Origin: Halorussus rarus
Lineage (GTDB): Archaea > Halobacteriota > Halobacteria > Halobacteriales > Haladaptataceae
DNA length: 64,000 bases
NCBI RefSeq assembly: GCF_003369835.1
Contig: NZ_QPMJ01000002.1
Span: forward strand, 558,001-622,000
Direction: 5' to 3'
Below, one piece after another: positions 1 to 7,926 of this stretch. Numbering within the stretch: position 1 is the stretch's first letter; every line of letters begins with the position of its first letter. The notes under the pieces were generated by a model. The model searched no databases. It worked only from the letters and a program-made list of their open reading frames with translations, and was not told the origin of the DNA. The position numbers and the translations under genes are program-made.

Positions 1-1313
1 ACCTCCACGTCTACTGGCTGCTCGCGCCGCCCGCGGTCGCGGACTACGACCCGGAGTACGTCCTGGCCGACCGCGACCGGGTCACCCTCGTCGAGGCCGA
101 ACCCTTCATGCACGGCCACGAGCACGAGGACGCCTTCTCCGAAACGGGGTACACCGAGGCCCAGTTCCGAGCCATAGAGGAGGCGGTCTACGAGAGGAAC
201 GGCTACGTCGACGTCGCGGTCGACCAGCGGGTGACCGGCCGGTACGACCTCGCGAAGTGGCTCGACCGCCTCGGCGGCGGGCGAGAAGCGAGCGTGGAGC
301 CGACTGACGTCGTCGGCTACATCCACGACCTGCGGCTCCCGTTCAAGCGCCACGGACGGGAACTCCCCGATGACAAGCCGATGAAGACCGAACTGTCGGC
401 CGCGACCGTCGCCGACGGACTCTGGTTCAAGGCCGGGGTCGACGCCGCGCGCATGCGCGAATACGGGAGCGAGGTGCTCGACGACGACTTCCTCGACGAA
501 CTGCTCGACGACGCGCTCGAGACGGGGAGTCCGCTCGACTTCGGCGAGTTCGAGGAGTCGTACGCGGACGAACCCGAGTGGCTCCACGTCGCGGGGTCGG
601 GGTGGGGCAAGAAGAACCTCGACGTCGTCATGGACGCGGCCGAGACCCTCTACGAGGAGTTCGGCGTCCGCACCCTGATGACGAACATGGACCCGATTCC
701 GGACGGGCTCGCGGACTACCCCTTCGTCGACGCCTATCCCGAGTGCTCCCGCGAGCGCTACGAGGCCGCGCTCCGCGAATGCGACCTCGCTGTCGTCGCC
801 TCGGACCACGAGACGATGCCCCGGACCCCGTTCGAGCAGGCCGCCAGCGGGCAGGTGCTCGTGGTCCGGGACGAGCCCTGGGCCTACGACTGCGTGCCCG
901 AGGACTACCGGCTCGCCGGCGGCCTCGGCGACCTCGAATCGCTGGCGGTCCGCGCGGTCGAGAACTGGGACGAGGCGGTCGCCGAGAACCGCCGGCTGGT
1001 CGACCGCGTGCGCGAGGTTCGAGGCCCCGAGCAGTGCGGTCGGCGGACCTACCGCGACCTCGCCGCGCGCGTCGAGCGCCGGATTTCGGCGTTCGAGGCG
1101 AGCAACAACGGCGACGTCCTGACCGCCGTGGAGTCGGCCGCCGCGGCGTTCGACGGGGAGGTCCCCCTGGACGACCTCCGAGAGCGCGTGAGCGACCGGG
1201 TCGACGACCCCACCGTCACGGACCTGGTGTACGCGCTGCGGTCGCTCGGCTACGCCGACGCCGGGAATCCCGGGACGCCGGCGTTCGTTCCGGGACGCGA
1301 CGGTACCGATTAG
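1..1313 (+). CDS. glycosyltransferase-like protein (5' end outside window)
   Basis: This is the C-terminal ~435 residues of a gene entering from the left edge; the frame is open from base 3 and stops at 1311-1313. It aligns along its whole length with the complete 474-residue protein at 4455. Shared segments include LAKWL, GLWFKAG/GMWFKAA and FEQAASGQV/FEQAGSGQV. The last segment lies where GT-B glycosyltransferases carry their nucleotide-sugar contact loop, so a GT4-like retaining glycosyltransferase is my inference; no single motif proves it. The C-terminus (LVYALRSLGYADAGNPGTP) looks like a small helical add-on shared by both paralogues. The first 119 bases are identical at DNA level to 4564-4682, after which the genes diverge strongly. 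It converges on the oxidase gene with a 6-base gap. Confidence 0.6.
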   Translation, partial: LHVYWLLAPPAVADYDPEYVLADRDRVTLVEAEPFMHGHEHEDAFSETGYTEAQFRAIEEAVYERNGYVDVAVDQRVTGRYDLAKWLDRLGGGREASVEPTDVVGYIHDLRLPFKRHGRELPDDKPMKTELSAATVADGLWFKAGVDAARMREYGSEVLDDDFLDELLDDALETGSPLDFGEFEESYADEPEWLHVAGSGWGKKNLDVVMDAAETLYEEFGVRTLMTNMDPIPDGLADYPFVDAYPECSRERYEAALRECDLAVVASDHETMPRTPFEQAASGQVLVVRDEPWAYDCVPEDYRLAGGLGDLESLAVRAVENWDEAVAENRRLVDRVREVRGPEQCGRRTYRDLAARVERRISAFEASNNGDVLTAVESAAAAFDGEVPLDDLRERVSDRVDDPTVTDLVYALRSLGYADAGNPGTPAFVPGRDGTD

Positions 1314-1319
1314 GGTACC

Positions 1320-2462
1320 TCACGGCGCGTCCTCGAACCGGTCGAGTCCGAACAGGTCGACGTCCCGCCCCGTCTCGCCGTCGACCGCCAGGTCGGCCAG
1401 CACCTCGCCGATCGCGCTCGCGAACTTGAACCCGTGGCCCGAGAACCCAGCGCCCACCGTGACCTGCGGGCGGTCCGGGAGGGTGTCGAGGATGAAGTGG
1501 CCGTCGGGCGTGTTCGTGAACATGCAGGTGGCGAGCCGCATCGTCGGCCCCGCGCCGTCCGGGAAGTAGCGCTCGGCGTACGCCCGGAGCAACCGCTCGT
1601 CCTCGGGGCGGGGCTCGCGGTCCATCCCGTCGGGGTCGGCAGTCTCCTCGAGGTGGTTGAACTTCCCGAACTTGAATCCGGGGACGTCGTACTTCGGGAA
1701 GCCGTAGTAGTGGCCGTCCTCGGTCGCGTGGACGAACACGGGGAAGTTCTCGGGGTCGAACCGCTCGGGGGCGGTGGGCTGGAGCCACGCCAGCACCTGG
1801 CGCTCGGGGACCGCGACATCGGCGAGTTCGGGCAGGAGCTTCCGGGCCCACGCGCCCGCCGTCACGACGAGCCGGCCGGCCTCGTAGGTGTCCTTCGCGG
1901 TGGTCACGCGCACCCCGCCGTCCGAGAGCGCGGTGAAGCCCGCGACGGGCTCGCGCGCCCGGACCTCGGCGCCCTCCTCCTGAGCGGCCTCGACGTGGGC
2001 GATGATGCACTGTTCCGGGACGAGAAAGCCGCCGTCGGGCTGGTACACCGCGCGGTGGCCCTCGGGCAGGTCGTAGCCGGGGAACCGGTCGTTCACCTCG
2101 GCCGCCGACAGCACCTCGTGGTCGATGTCGCGGGCCTCGCAGGACCGTCGCGACCCGGCGAACACCTCGCTGTCGGGCGGTCCGGCGTCGATTCCGCCGG
2201 TGACGCGCAGGAGGTCCCGGCCGGTCCGCTCCTCGAGGTCGCGCCACAGGTCGTAGGCCCGGCGGACGAGCGGGACGTACGCCGGGTCCTCGTACTGTGG
2301 CTTCCGGATGATCCGGGTGACGCCGTGCGAGGACCCCATGTCGTGGGGCACGTCGTAGCGCTCTAGCCCGAGGACGTCGAGGCCCCGCGACGCGAGGTGG
2401 TAGGTCGCCGCGCTTCCCATCCCGCCGACGCCGACGACGACGGCGTCGTACCGGTCGGTCAT
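1320..2462 (-). CDS. solA: FAD-dependent amine oxidase of the monomeric sarcosine oxidase / N-methyltryptophan oxidase family
   Basis: This 380-residue cytosolic flavoprotein has an N-terminal Rossmann dinucleotide fold (VVVGVGGMGSAATYHLA, residues ~8-24) followed by the family's SSHGVTRIIR segment. Near the C-terminus it has CMFTNTPDGHFILD; in monomeric sarcosine oxidase the Cys of this motif holds FAD covalently. It ends with GFSGHGFKFASAIGEVL, the usual FAD-contact segment. The length matches the family (~385). It should oxidise an N-methyl or secondary amine of an amino acid, giving imine and hydrogen peroxide; the exact substrate cannot be read from sequence. The start ATG at 2460-2462 is directly before the Rossmann strand. 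The next gene on this strand is the TIM-barrel isomerase upstream, but the 67-base gap leaves co-transcription open. Confidence 0.85.
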   Translation of the reverse strand: MTDRYDAVVVGVGGMGSAATYHLASRGLDVLGLERYDVPHDMGSSHGVTRIIRKPQYEDPAYVPLVRRAYDLWRDLEERTGRDLLRVTGGIDAGPPDSEVFAGSRRSCEARDIDHEVLSAAEVNDRFPGYDLPEGHRAVYQPDGGFLVPEQCIIAHVEAAQEEGAEVRAREPVAGFTALSDGGVRVTTAKDTYEAGRLVVTAGAWARKLLPELADVAVPERQVLAWLQPTAPERFDPENFPVFVHATEDGHYYGFPKYDVPGFKFGKFNHLEETADPDGMDREPRPEDERLLRAYAERYFPDGAGPTMRLATCMFTNTPDGHFILDTLPDRPQVTVGAGFSGHGFKFASAIGEVLADLAVDGETGRDVDLFGLDRFEDAP

Positions 2463-2529
2463 ACGTGACGCTTCAGAGCGCGAATCAAAATAGCTGCCGC
2501 CGCTCCGGCCGACCGGTCGAGCGAACCGA

Positions 2530-3252
2530 CTACTCGAGCAGGTCAGCCAGCGTCTCGGCGCCGTGGGCCAGCGACGCCTCGGGGTCGTCGGGCCGGTCGT
2601 GCTCGTAGATCAGCCACTCGGTTCCGGCGTCCTCGGCGGCTTCGACCGAGGCCTCGACGTCGAGGTCGCCCTCGCCGAGTTCGACCGGCGTGGTGTCCGC
2701 GACGTCCTTGAGGTGGACCAGCGGGACGCGGTCGCCGTATTCGGCGAGCAGGTCGGCCGGGTCGTGGCCGGCGGCGTCGGCCCACCCGAGGTCGAGTTCG
2801 AGGTCGAAGTCGGTCGCATCGGCTAGGTGCTCGTAGGCCGACTCGCCGCCGAGGTCGACGAACTCGTGGTCGTGGTTGTGGTAGCCGAGCGCGACGCCCC
2901 GGTCGTCGAGGCGGTCGGCGATGGCCGACAGTCGGTCGGCGGTGTCGCTCACCGCCGCCTCGCTCTCGAACGCCGACTCGTCGAGGTACGGAACGACGAT
3001 GCGGTCGCAGCCCAGGGCCTCGTAGATTTCGACGACTCCCGCCAGGTCGTCTTCGAGCGCCTCGATGCCGACGTGGGCGCCCGCGGCTTCGAGGCCGGCG
3101 TCGTCGAGCGCGTCCCGAATCTCCTCGGGGTCCGAGTCGCCGAGGCCGGCGAACTCGACGCCCTCGAACGCGGTCTCGCCGACGCGGGCCAGGAGGTCGG
3201 GCAGCGGCTCGTCGAGGTCGCGGAGCGTGTACAACTGTATCGCAGGTCGCAT
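2530..3252 (-). CDS. sugar phosphate isomerase/epimerase-like TIM-barrel protein
   Basis: This 240-residue protein starts with the family's opening strand (QLYTLRD). It has the metal-ligand landmarks of the AP-endonuclease-2/xylose-isomerase-like TIM barrel: GVEFAG (first Glu), YHNHDHEF around residue 125, DLGWAD near 155, VHLKDV near 178 and YEHDRP near the end. This superfamily includes IolE, hydroxypyruvate isomerase and sugar epimerases, all using one or two divalent metals. Which sugar or inositol derivative is used cannot be assigned. It is ~240 residues, a little shorter than many relatives (~260-290), but the eight strand motifs seem intact. It lies upstream of the solA-like oxidase and diverges from the hydroxyacid dehydrogenase at 3372. 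Confidence 0.75.
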   Translation of the reverse strand: MRPAIQLYTLRDLDEPLPDLLARVGETAFEGVEFAGLGDSDPEEIRDALDDAGLEAAGAHVGIEALEDDLAGVVEIYEALGCDRIVVPYLDESAFESEAAVSDTADRLSAIADRLDDRGVALGYHNHDHEFVDLGGESAYEHLADATDFDLELDLGWADAAGHDPADLLAEYGDRVPLVHLKDVADTTPVELGEGDLDVEASVEAAEDAGTEWLIYEHDRPDDPEASLAHGAETLADLLE

Positions 3253-3371
3253 AGCGGGGGTTCGGCCGGGCGTCGTAAATCGGTTGCTGTCGGGGAAGCG
3301 GTGGCGAATTGCCCGCTATCGGCGCGTGCGGGGGCGCCAGCTATTAGCCGCTCTCGGCCCATGCCCGAGCC

Positions 3372-4328
3372 ATGAGCGAGCGACCCGACGTGCTGATACC
3401 GCACTACGTCTCCCACTCCGCCCGCGAGGACCTCCACGAGGGCCTCGCCGACGTCCTGCCGGACCTCGACCTCTCGGTCGCCGCGACGCCGCCGGAGACC
3501 GACGACCTGCTGTCGCGCGCCGAGGTCGTGCTGACCGACCGGTTCCCGGCCGGGAAGCTCGACGAGGCCCCGGAGCTCCGGTGGGTCCAGTCGCTCAGCG
3601 CGGGCGTCGACCACTTCCCGCGCGAGGAGTTCTCGGACGAGGGGGTCGCGCTCACCAGCGCCTCGGGCGTCCACGCCGAGCCCATCGGCGAGCAGGTGCT
3701 GGCCTACCTGCTGGCGTTCGAGCGTAACGTCCAGAAGGGGATGACACAGAAGCACCGCGGCGTCTGGGAGAACTACGGCGGCCGGGAGCTCCGGGACGAG
3801 ACGGTCGGCGTCCTCGGACTGGGTGCCATCGGCGGTCGGGTCGCCGAACTCGCCTCGGCGTTCGGCTGCCGGGTCGTCGGCACCAAGCGCGACCCCCAGA
3901 CCGCCCCGGATGCGGTCGACGAGGCGTACGGCCCCGACGGCCTCTACGAGGTGCTCGCGCAGTCGGACTACGTGGTCGTGGCGGTCCCGCTGACCGACGA
4001 GACCCGCGGGCTAATCGGCGCCGACGAGCTCGGCACGATGCGGTCGTCGGCCGTCCTCGTGAATGTCGCCCGTGGCGAGGTCGTCGACGAGGCGGCCCTG
4101 ACCGAGGCGCTCCAGGAGGGCCACCTCCGCGGCGCCGCCCTCGACGTGTTCGAGGAGGAGCCGCTGCCGGCGGACTCGCCGCTCTGGGACCTCTCGAACG
4201 CCATCCTGACGCCCCACATGGCGGGGTCGACGCCCCACTACTACGACCGCTGCGCCGACCTGTTCGCCGAGAACTACGAGGCGTTCGTCGCGGGCGACCC
4301 CGACGCGATGGAGAACCGGATCGTCTGA
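3372..4328 (+). CDS. D-2-hydroxyacid dehydrogenase (NAD(P)-dependent)
   Basis: This 318-residue protein has the two-domain D-isomer hydroxyacid dehydrogenase architecture. The NAD-binding fold reads GVLGLGAIGGRVAELASAFG (residues ~143-162), then TKRDP in the place that sets cofactor preference. VPLTDETRGLIG and VNVARGEVVDEAAL carry the catalytic-Arg-containing signature. EEEPLP and HMAGSTPHYY hold the catalytic Glu and His. It should interconvert a 2-oxoacid and a D-2-hydroxyacid (glyoxylate, hydroxypyruvate or related). The ATG at 3372 has an A/T-rich box (ctatta) about 30 bases upstream, which suits a leaderless transcript. It diverges from the isomerase gene and precedes the glycosyltransferase-like gene by 126 bases. 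Confidence 0.85.
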   Translation: MSERPDVLIPHYVSHSAREDLHEGLADVLPDLDLSVAATPPETDDLLSRAEVVLTDRFPAGKLDEAPELRWVQSLSAGVDHFPREEFSDEGVALTSASGVHAEPIGEQVLAYLLAFERNVQKGMTQKHRGVWENYGGRELRDETVGVLGLGAIGGRVAELASAFGCRVVGTKRDPQTAPDAVDEAYGPDGLYEVLAQSDYVVVAVPLTDETRGLIGADELGTMRSSAVLVNVARGEVVDEAALTEALQEGHLRGAALDVFEEEPLPADSPLWDLSNAILTPHMAGSTPHYYDRCADLFAENYEAFVAGDPDAMENRIV

Positions 4329-4454
4329 TCTGCTGGCGTCCCTGTCGCCTGCGCGGTTGCACCGCAGCCTCCGGGAACGTGTCCCCCGTCCGGCCCTGTC
4401 GGCGCATGATTCAAGGTGGCGTCGGCCGTCTTCGGAGCTACTCGGGGGACCTAG

Positions 4455-5879
4455 ATGCGCGTACTCATCGTTCCTGAACTCTATCGACCGGACGACGCGA
4501 CGGCCAACGGCACGCTCAACGACGCGGTGGTGTGGGTCGAGGAGTGGCTGGACGTCGACCCGGACCTCCACGTCTACTGGCTGCTCGCGCCGCCCGCGGT
4601 CGCGGACTACGACCCGGAGTACGTCCTGGCCGACCGCGACCGGGTCACCCTCGTCGAGGCCGAACCCTTCATGCACGGCCACCGCCACCAGAACGCGTTC
4701 ACCGAGTCGGGCTACAGCGAGGCGCAACTGGAGGCGCTCGCCGAGGCGACCTACGACCGGCTGGGCTACGTCGACGTGGTGGTCGACCAGCTCCGGCGCG
4801 GGCGGGCGGACCTCGCCAAGTGGCTGTTCGCGCTCGACGGCCACCGGGTCGGCGAGCCCTGGCCCGTCGACATCGTCACCAACGTCCACGACCTCCAGCT
4901 CCCGTTCAAGTACGCCCACACGGGATGGCGCGACGAGTTCCAGCGTCGGACCGAGATCACCGACGCGGTGCTCTCCGACGGGATGTGGTTCAAGGCCGCG
5001 GTCGATCTGGAGGGAATGAGAGAGTTCGGCCACGAGTTCCTCCGGGAGTCGGTGGTCGACGCGGCGCTCGACGACGCGGTCCGGACCGGCAGCCCCATCG
5101 ACTTCTCGCGGTTCGAGGCCGAGTACGCCGACGAACCCCAGTACCTCCACGTCGCCGGCTCGATCTGGGACAAGAAGCAGGTCGGCACCGTGATGGGCAT
5201 CGCGGAGCTGCTCCACGAGCGGTTCGACATCGGGACCGTGATGACGAGCATGTCCAAGATTCCGGCGGAGTACGCCGACCTGCCGTGGGTCGAGGCGTAC
5301 CCGCAGGCCTCCCGCGAGGAGTTCGAGGCCGCCCTCCGGAAGGGCGACCTCTGCGTCTCGGCGACCGAGTACGAGACGCTGGCCCGGACGTGGTTCGAGC
5401 AGGCCGGCAGCGGGCAGGTGCTCATCGCCCGGAACCAGCCGTGGATATACGACGCCGTGCCGCGGGATTACGAGCTCGCCGCCACCATCGAGGAGCTGCC
5501 CGGCCTCGCGGTCTGGGCGGTCGAACACTGGGACGAGGCGGTCGCGGAGAGCAAACGAATGTTGGAGTACGTCAAGGAGATTCGGGACCCGGTGCGGTCG
5601 GGCCGGCACACCTACGACGACATGGCCGACCGCGTCGCAGCGAAGGTCGACGCCTACGAGCCCGACGAGAACGATGACATCGTCGGGAAGGCGCTGGAGG
5701 ACGTCGGCGACTCCGTCGCGCTCGACGATCTGAACCGCACCACCGCCGAGTACACCGACGACGGCCAGCCGATTCTCGACGGGAAGTGCGCGCTGAGCGA
5801 GGTGGTGTTCGCGCTCCGCCGCCGGGGGTACGCCGACACCGGAAACCCGGGGACGCCGGTCTTCGAGCGGCGCGGGTAG
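4455..5879 (+). CDS. glycosyltransferase-like protein (paralogue of the gene at position 1)
   Basis: This 474-residue cytosolic-type protein has no signal or membrane segment. The N-terminus MRVLIVPELYRPDDA looks like the first strand and loop of a GT-B fold. The middle (GSPIDFSRFE, YLHVAGSIWDKK, ASREEFEAALRKGDLCVSA) and the FEQAGSGQVLIARNQPW segment resemble the donor half of GT4-type glycosyltransferases. The C-terminal ~70 residues (ALSEVVFALRRRGYADTG) are a small helical extension also seen in the paralogue. I infer transfer of a sugar to a lipid, glycan or small molecule; neither donor nor acceptor can be read. The DNA from 4564 to 4682 is identical to bases 1-119 of the window. It converges with the AI-2E-type permease gene at a 6-base gap. 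Confidence 0.6.
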   Translation: MRVLIVPELYRPDDATANGTLNDAVVWVEEWLDVDPDLHVYWLLAPPAVADYDPEYVLADRDRVTLVEAEPFMHGHRHQNAFTESGYSEAQLEALAEATYDRLGYVDVVVDQLRRGRADLAKWLFALDGHRVGEPWPVDIVTNVHDLQLPFKYAHTGWRDEFQRRTEITDAVLSDGMWFKAAVDLEGMREFGHEFLRESVVDAALDDAVRTGSPIDFSRFEAEYADEPQYLHVAGSIWDKKQVGTVMGIAELLHERFDIGTVMTSMSKIPAEYADLPWVEAYPQASREEFEAALRKGDLCVSATEYETLARTWFEQAGSGQVLIARNQPWIYDAVPRDYELAATIEELPGLAVWAVEHWDEAVAESKRMLEYVKEIRDPVRSGRHTYDDMADRVAAKVDAYEPDENDDIVGKALEDVGDSVALDDLNRTTAEYTDDGQPILDGKCALSEVVFALRRRGYADTGNPGTPVFERRG

Positions 5880-5885
5880 CGACGG

Positions 5886-7199
5886 TCACTCTCTCGGCTC
5901 CCCGTCCGAGTCCTCGGCGTCGGCGCGGCGCTCCGGTTCCGGAGTCGCAGAGCCGCCGTGCGCGCCACCACCGTCCGGAGTGCGCTCGCGCAGCGAGAGC
6001 GCCGCGACGGGCGGGCGGACGTCGACCCGTCGGTAGGTCGCCGACTCGCGGAACGTTCCGGAGTCGGGCGTGTCGCGGTCGACGTCGAACTCGCCGCGCT
6101 CGACCAGCTCGGGCACGATGACCCGGACGAAGTGGACGACCAGCACGAGCAGCAGCGGGCCGAGGAACAGGCCGTACCAGCCGAACAGCACCGGCCCGAG
6201 GACGTACGCAAGCATCACGAGCCCGGTGTGGAGGTCCCGGCCCGAGACGTACGGTCGGAGGAGCAGTTCCGGAATCGTGTCGAACACGACGAACGCGACC
6301 AGCAGGAAGACGACCGGGAACCACAGCAGGCCGGGGTCGGTCGCGACCGCGACCGCGGCAAGCACGATGCCGAGCGGGACGTACACCAGCTTCATCCCGA
6401 CCACCGGAACGAGGCTACCGAGTCCGGTGAGCAGCCCCAGCAGCGTCGGCGAGGGAACCGAGACCGCGGCCGGGGCGATCAGGTCGAGCAGGTTGTAGCC
6501 GACCGCCGCGACGATGCCGATGACGAACGCGGTCAGGATGTTGCCGAAGTACACCGTCTCGAGGTCGCCGTCGACCGCCCGGGCGAACGCGACCGTGGGG
6601 CTGTTCTGGCCCGCGACTTCGTCGCGGAACCACGACGCGAGCCGGTGGTCGTCCCGGAGGAGGTAGAACGCGACCACCAGCACGATGACGATGCCGAGCG
6701 TGACGCTCGCCAGGACGCCGAGCACCGCCACGACCGACGCCAGGATCTCGCGGACCGCGTCGGCGCCGCGCTCGGCGGCGAACTGCTGGACCTGCTGTTG
6801 GAGGCGCTGAGGGGTCGTCTGCAGGAGCCCGGAGAGCTGCTGGAGGTCGAACAGCCGGGTCAGTTCGAGTTCGCTCCCGACCACGCCCTCGAGCTCGTCG
6901 GCGCCGACGCCCGCCAGCGAACCAAGCTCGCGGACGCTGACGGCCACGGTGTAGCCGAGCAGGACGAGACCCGGCAGCGCCAGCCCGAACAGCGCCGTCA
7001 CCGCGGTCAGCGTCGGCTGGCGGAGCCGGTCGAGCAGCCGCCGGTACATCGGCCGGGTCGCGTAGTAGACGAACAGCCCGAGCAGGAAGGTGCCGAGGAA
7101 CGACGCGACGACGTAGCCGACCGCGAGGACGAGCGCGACCGCGACCAGCCACCACGCGATGCGCTCGCGGTCGAACGAGAACTCACGTACCCACCCCAT
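5886..7199 (-). CDS. AI-2E family (PerM/YdiK-type) membrane permease
   Basis: This 437-residue integral membrane protein begins with MGWVREFSFDRERIAWWLVA and has two N-terminal helices. A large Leu/Gln-rich extracytoplasmic or central region follows (LFDLQQLSGLLQTTPQRLQQ), then six more hydrophobic segments. FLGPLLLVLVVHFVRV near residue 380 is the family's conserved closing segment. The last ~70 residues are a polar, disordered cytoplasmic tail. The family contains exporters and cation/proton exchangers; transport of autoinducer-2 is only one reported activity and should not be assumed here. The start ATG at 7197-7199 is the only one that includes the first helix intact. It is convergent with the glycosyltransferase gene. 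Confidence 0.8.
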   Translation of the reverse strand: MGWVREFSFDRERIAWWLVAVALVLAVGYVVASFLGTFLLGLFVYYATRPMYRRLLDRLRQPTLTAVTALFGLALPGLVLLGYTVAVSVRELGSLAGVGADELEGVVGSELELTRLFDLQQLSGLLQTTPQRLQQQVQQFAAERGADAVREILASVVAVLGVLASVTLGIVIVLVVAFYLLRDDHRLASWFRDEVAGQNSPTVAFARAVDGDLETVYFGNILTAFVIGIVAAVGYNLLDLIAPAAVSVPSPTLLGLLTGLGSLVPVVGMKLVYVPLGIVLAAVAVATDPGLLWFPVVFLLVAFVVFDTIPELLLRPYVSGRDLHTGLVMLAYVLGPVLFGWYGLFLGPLLLVLVVHFVRVIVPELVERGEFDVDRDTPDSGTFRESATYRRVDVRPPVAALSLRERTPDGGGAHGGSATPEPERRADAEDSDGEPRE

Positions 7200-7257
7200 G
7201 GTAGAACCTTCGGCTCGCGGACAATAAGTCGTCGGGCGGCTCGGCGGACCGAGCCGA

Positions 7258-7830
7258 CTACGCGGTGGTCGTCCCCGCCCAACACCGAAGCAGCGCGCCC
7301 GCCGCGGTCCGGGGGTCCGCGAACTCCCACTCGTCGGGGTCGACCCGCTTCAGGACGTCCTCGCCGACGAGGTAGCTCACCTTGCTCCCGTCGTCGGCGT
7401 GGAGCACGGTCGTCGTCCCGTCACTGCCACCGCCACCTTCCCCCCAGCCGAACTCGACGACGACGCGGACCACGAACCCCTCGTCAGTCTCCTCCGCGCC
7501 CGAGACGCCGACGTTGCCGACGTGGACGTAGGTCAGATTCCGTTCGCGGGCGAGTATCTCGTTGTGCTTGTAGGCCCGCTCGTAGGCCGTCACGAACTCG
7601 GTCGCCGTCGACCGCGAGAGTTCGGCCGGGAAGTCGGGGTACGGCTCCGGGTCGATTTCGTCGGTCCCCGCCGGGCTCGGCGGGGACTGCACTCCGTCGC
7701 AGTCGTACCCATCGAAGGTCGTGGTCGAGGGCTGTCCGTCGCCTCCCGAGGAAACGCAGCCCGCGAAGAGGCCGAGCGAGCCGAGCGCGCCGGTCCGGAG
7801 GACGGACCGGCGAGAGAGGGGGACGGTCAT
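7258..7830 (-). CDS. Tat-exported lipoprotein, function unknown
   Basis: I place the start at 7828-7830, giving MTVPLSRRSVLRTGALGSLG, a twin-arginine signal (RRSVLRTG), followed by a lipobox (LFAGC). Starting at the upstream ATG (7875) would add 15 residues before the signal. After the lipid-attached Cys there is a short Ser/Thr/Pro linker and a ~150-residue domain with EFVTAYERAYKHNEI, ATG-free β-rich segments and VVVEFGWGEGGGG. I do not recognise a catalytic motif. The tail ...CWAGTTTA is short and soluble. The protein should be anchored on the outer face of the membrane. It lies between the permease and MFS genes on the same strand, with gaps of 58 and 96 bases. Confidence 0.7.
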   Translation of the reverse strand: MTVPLSRRSVLRTGALGSLGLFAGCVSSGGDGQPSTTTFDGYDCDGVQSPPSPAGTDEIDPEPYPDFPAELSRSTATEFVTAYERAYKHNEILARERNLTYVHVGNVGVSGAEETDEGFVVRVVVEFGWGEGGGGSDGTTTVLHADDGSKVSYLVGEDVLKRVDPDEWEFADPRTAAGALLRCWAGTTTA

Positions 7831-7926
7831 GTCAGGGAGTATAGTACCGCCCGGGAAATCCTTTCCGGACGTCACGACATCGGTCGTCGACCGAGACGCG
7901 GTCCGACCGCGACGGGGCGAGCGACC

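Noticed and set aside
4011-5609. 532-codon open frame antisense to the hydroxyacid dehydrogenase and glycosyltransferase genes
   Set aside because: Its translation is Arg/Val/Leu/Glu-rich shadow sequence with no domain; the plus-strand genes explain the region.
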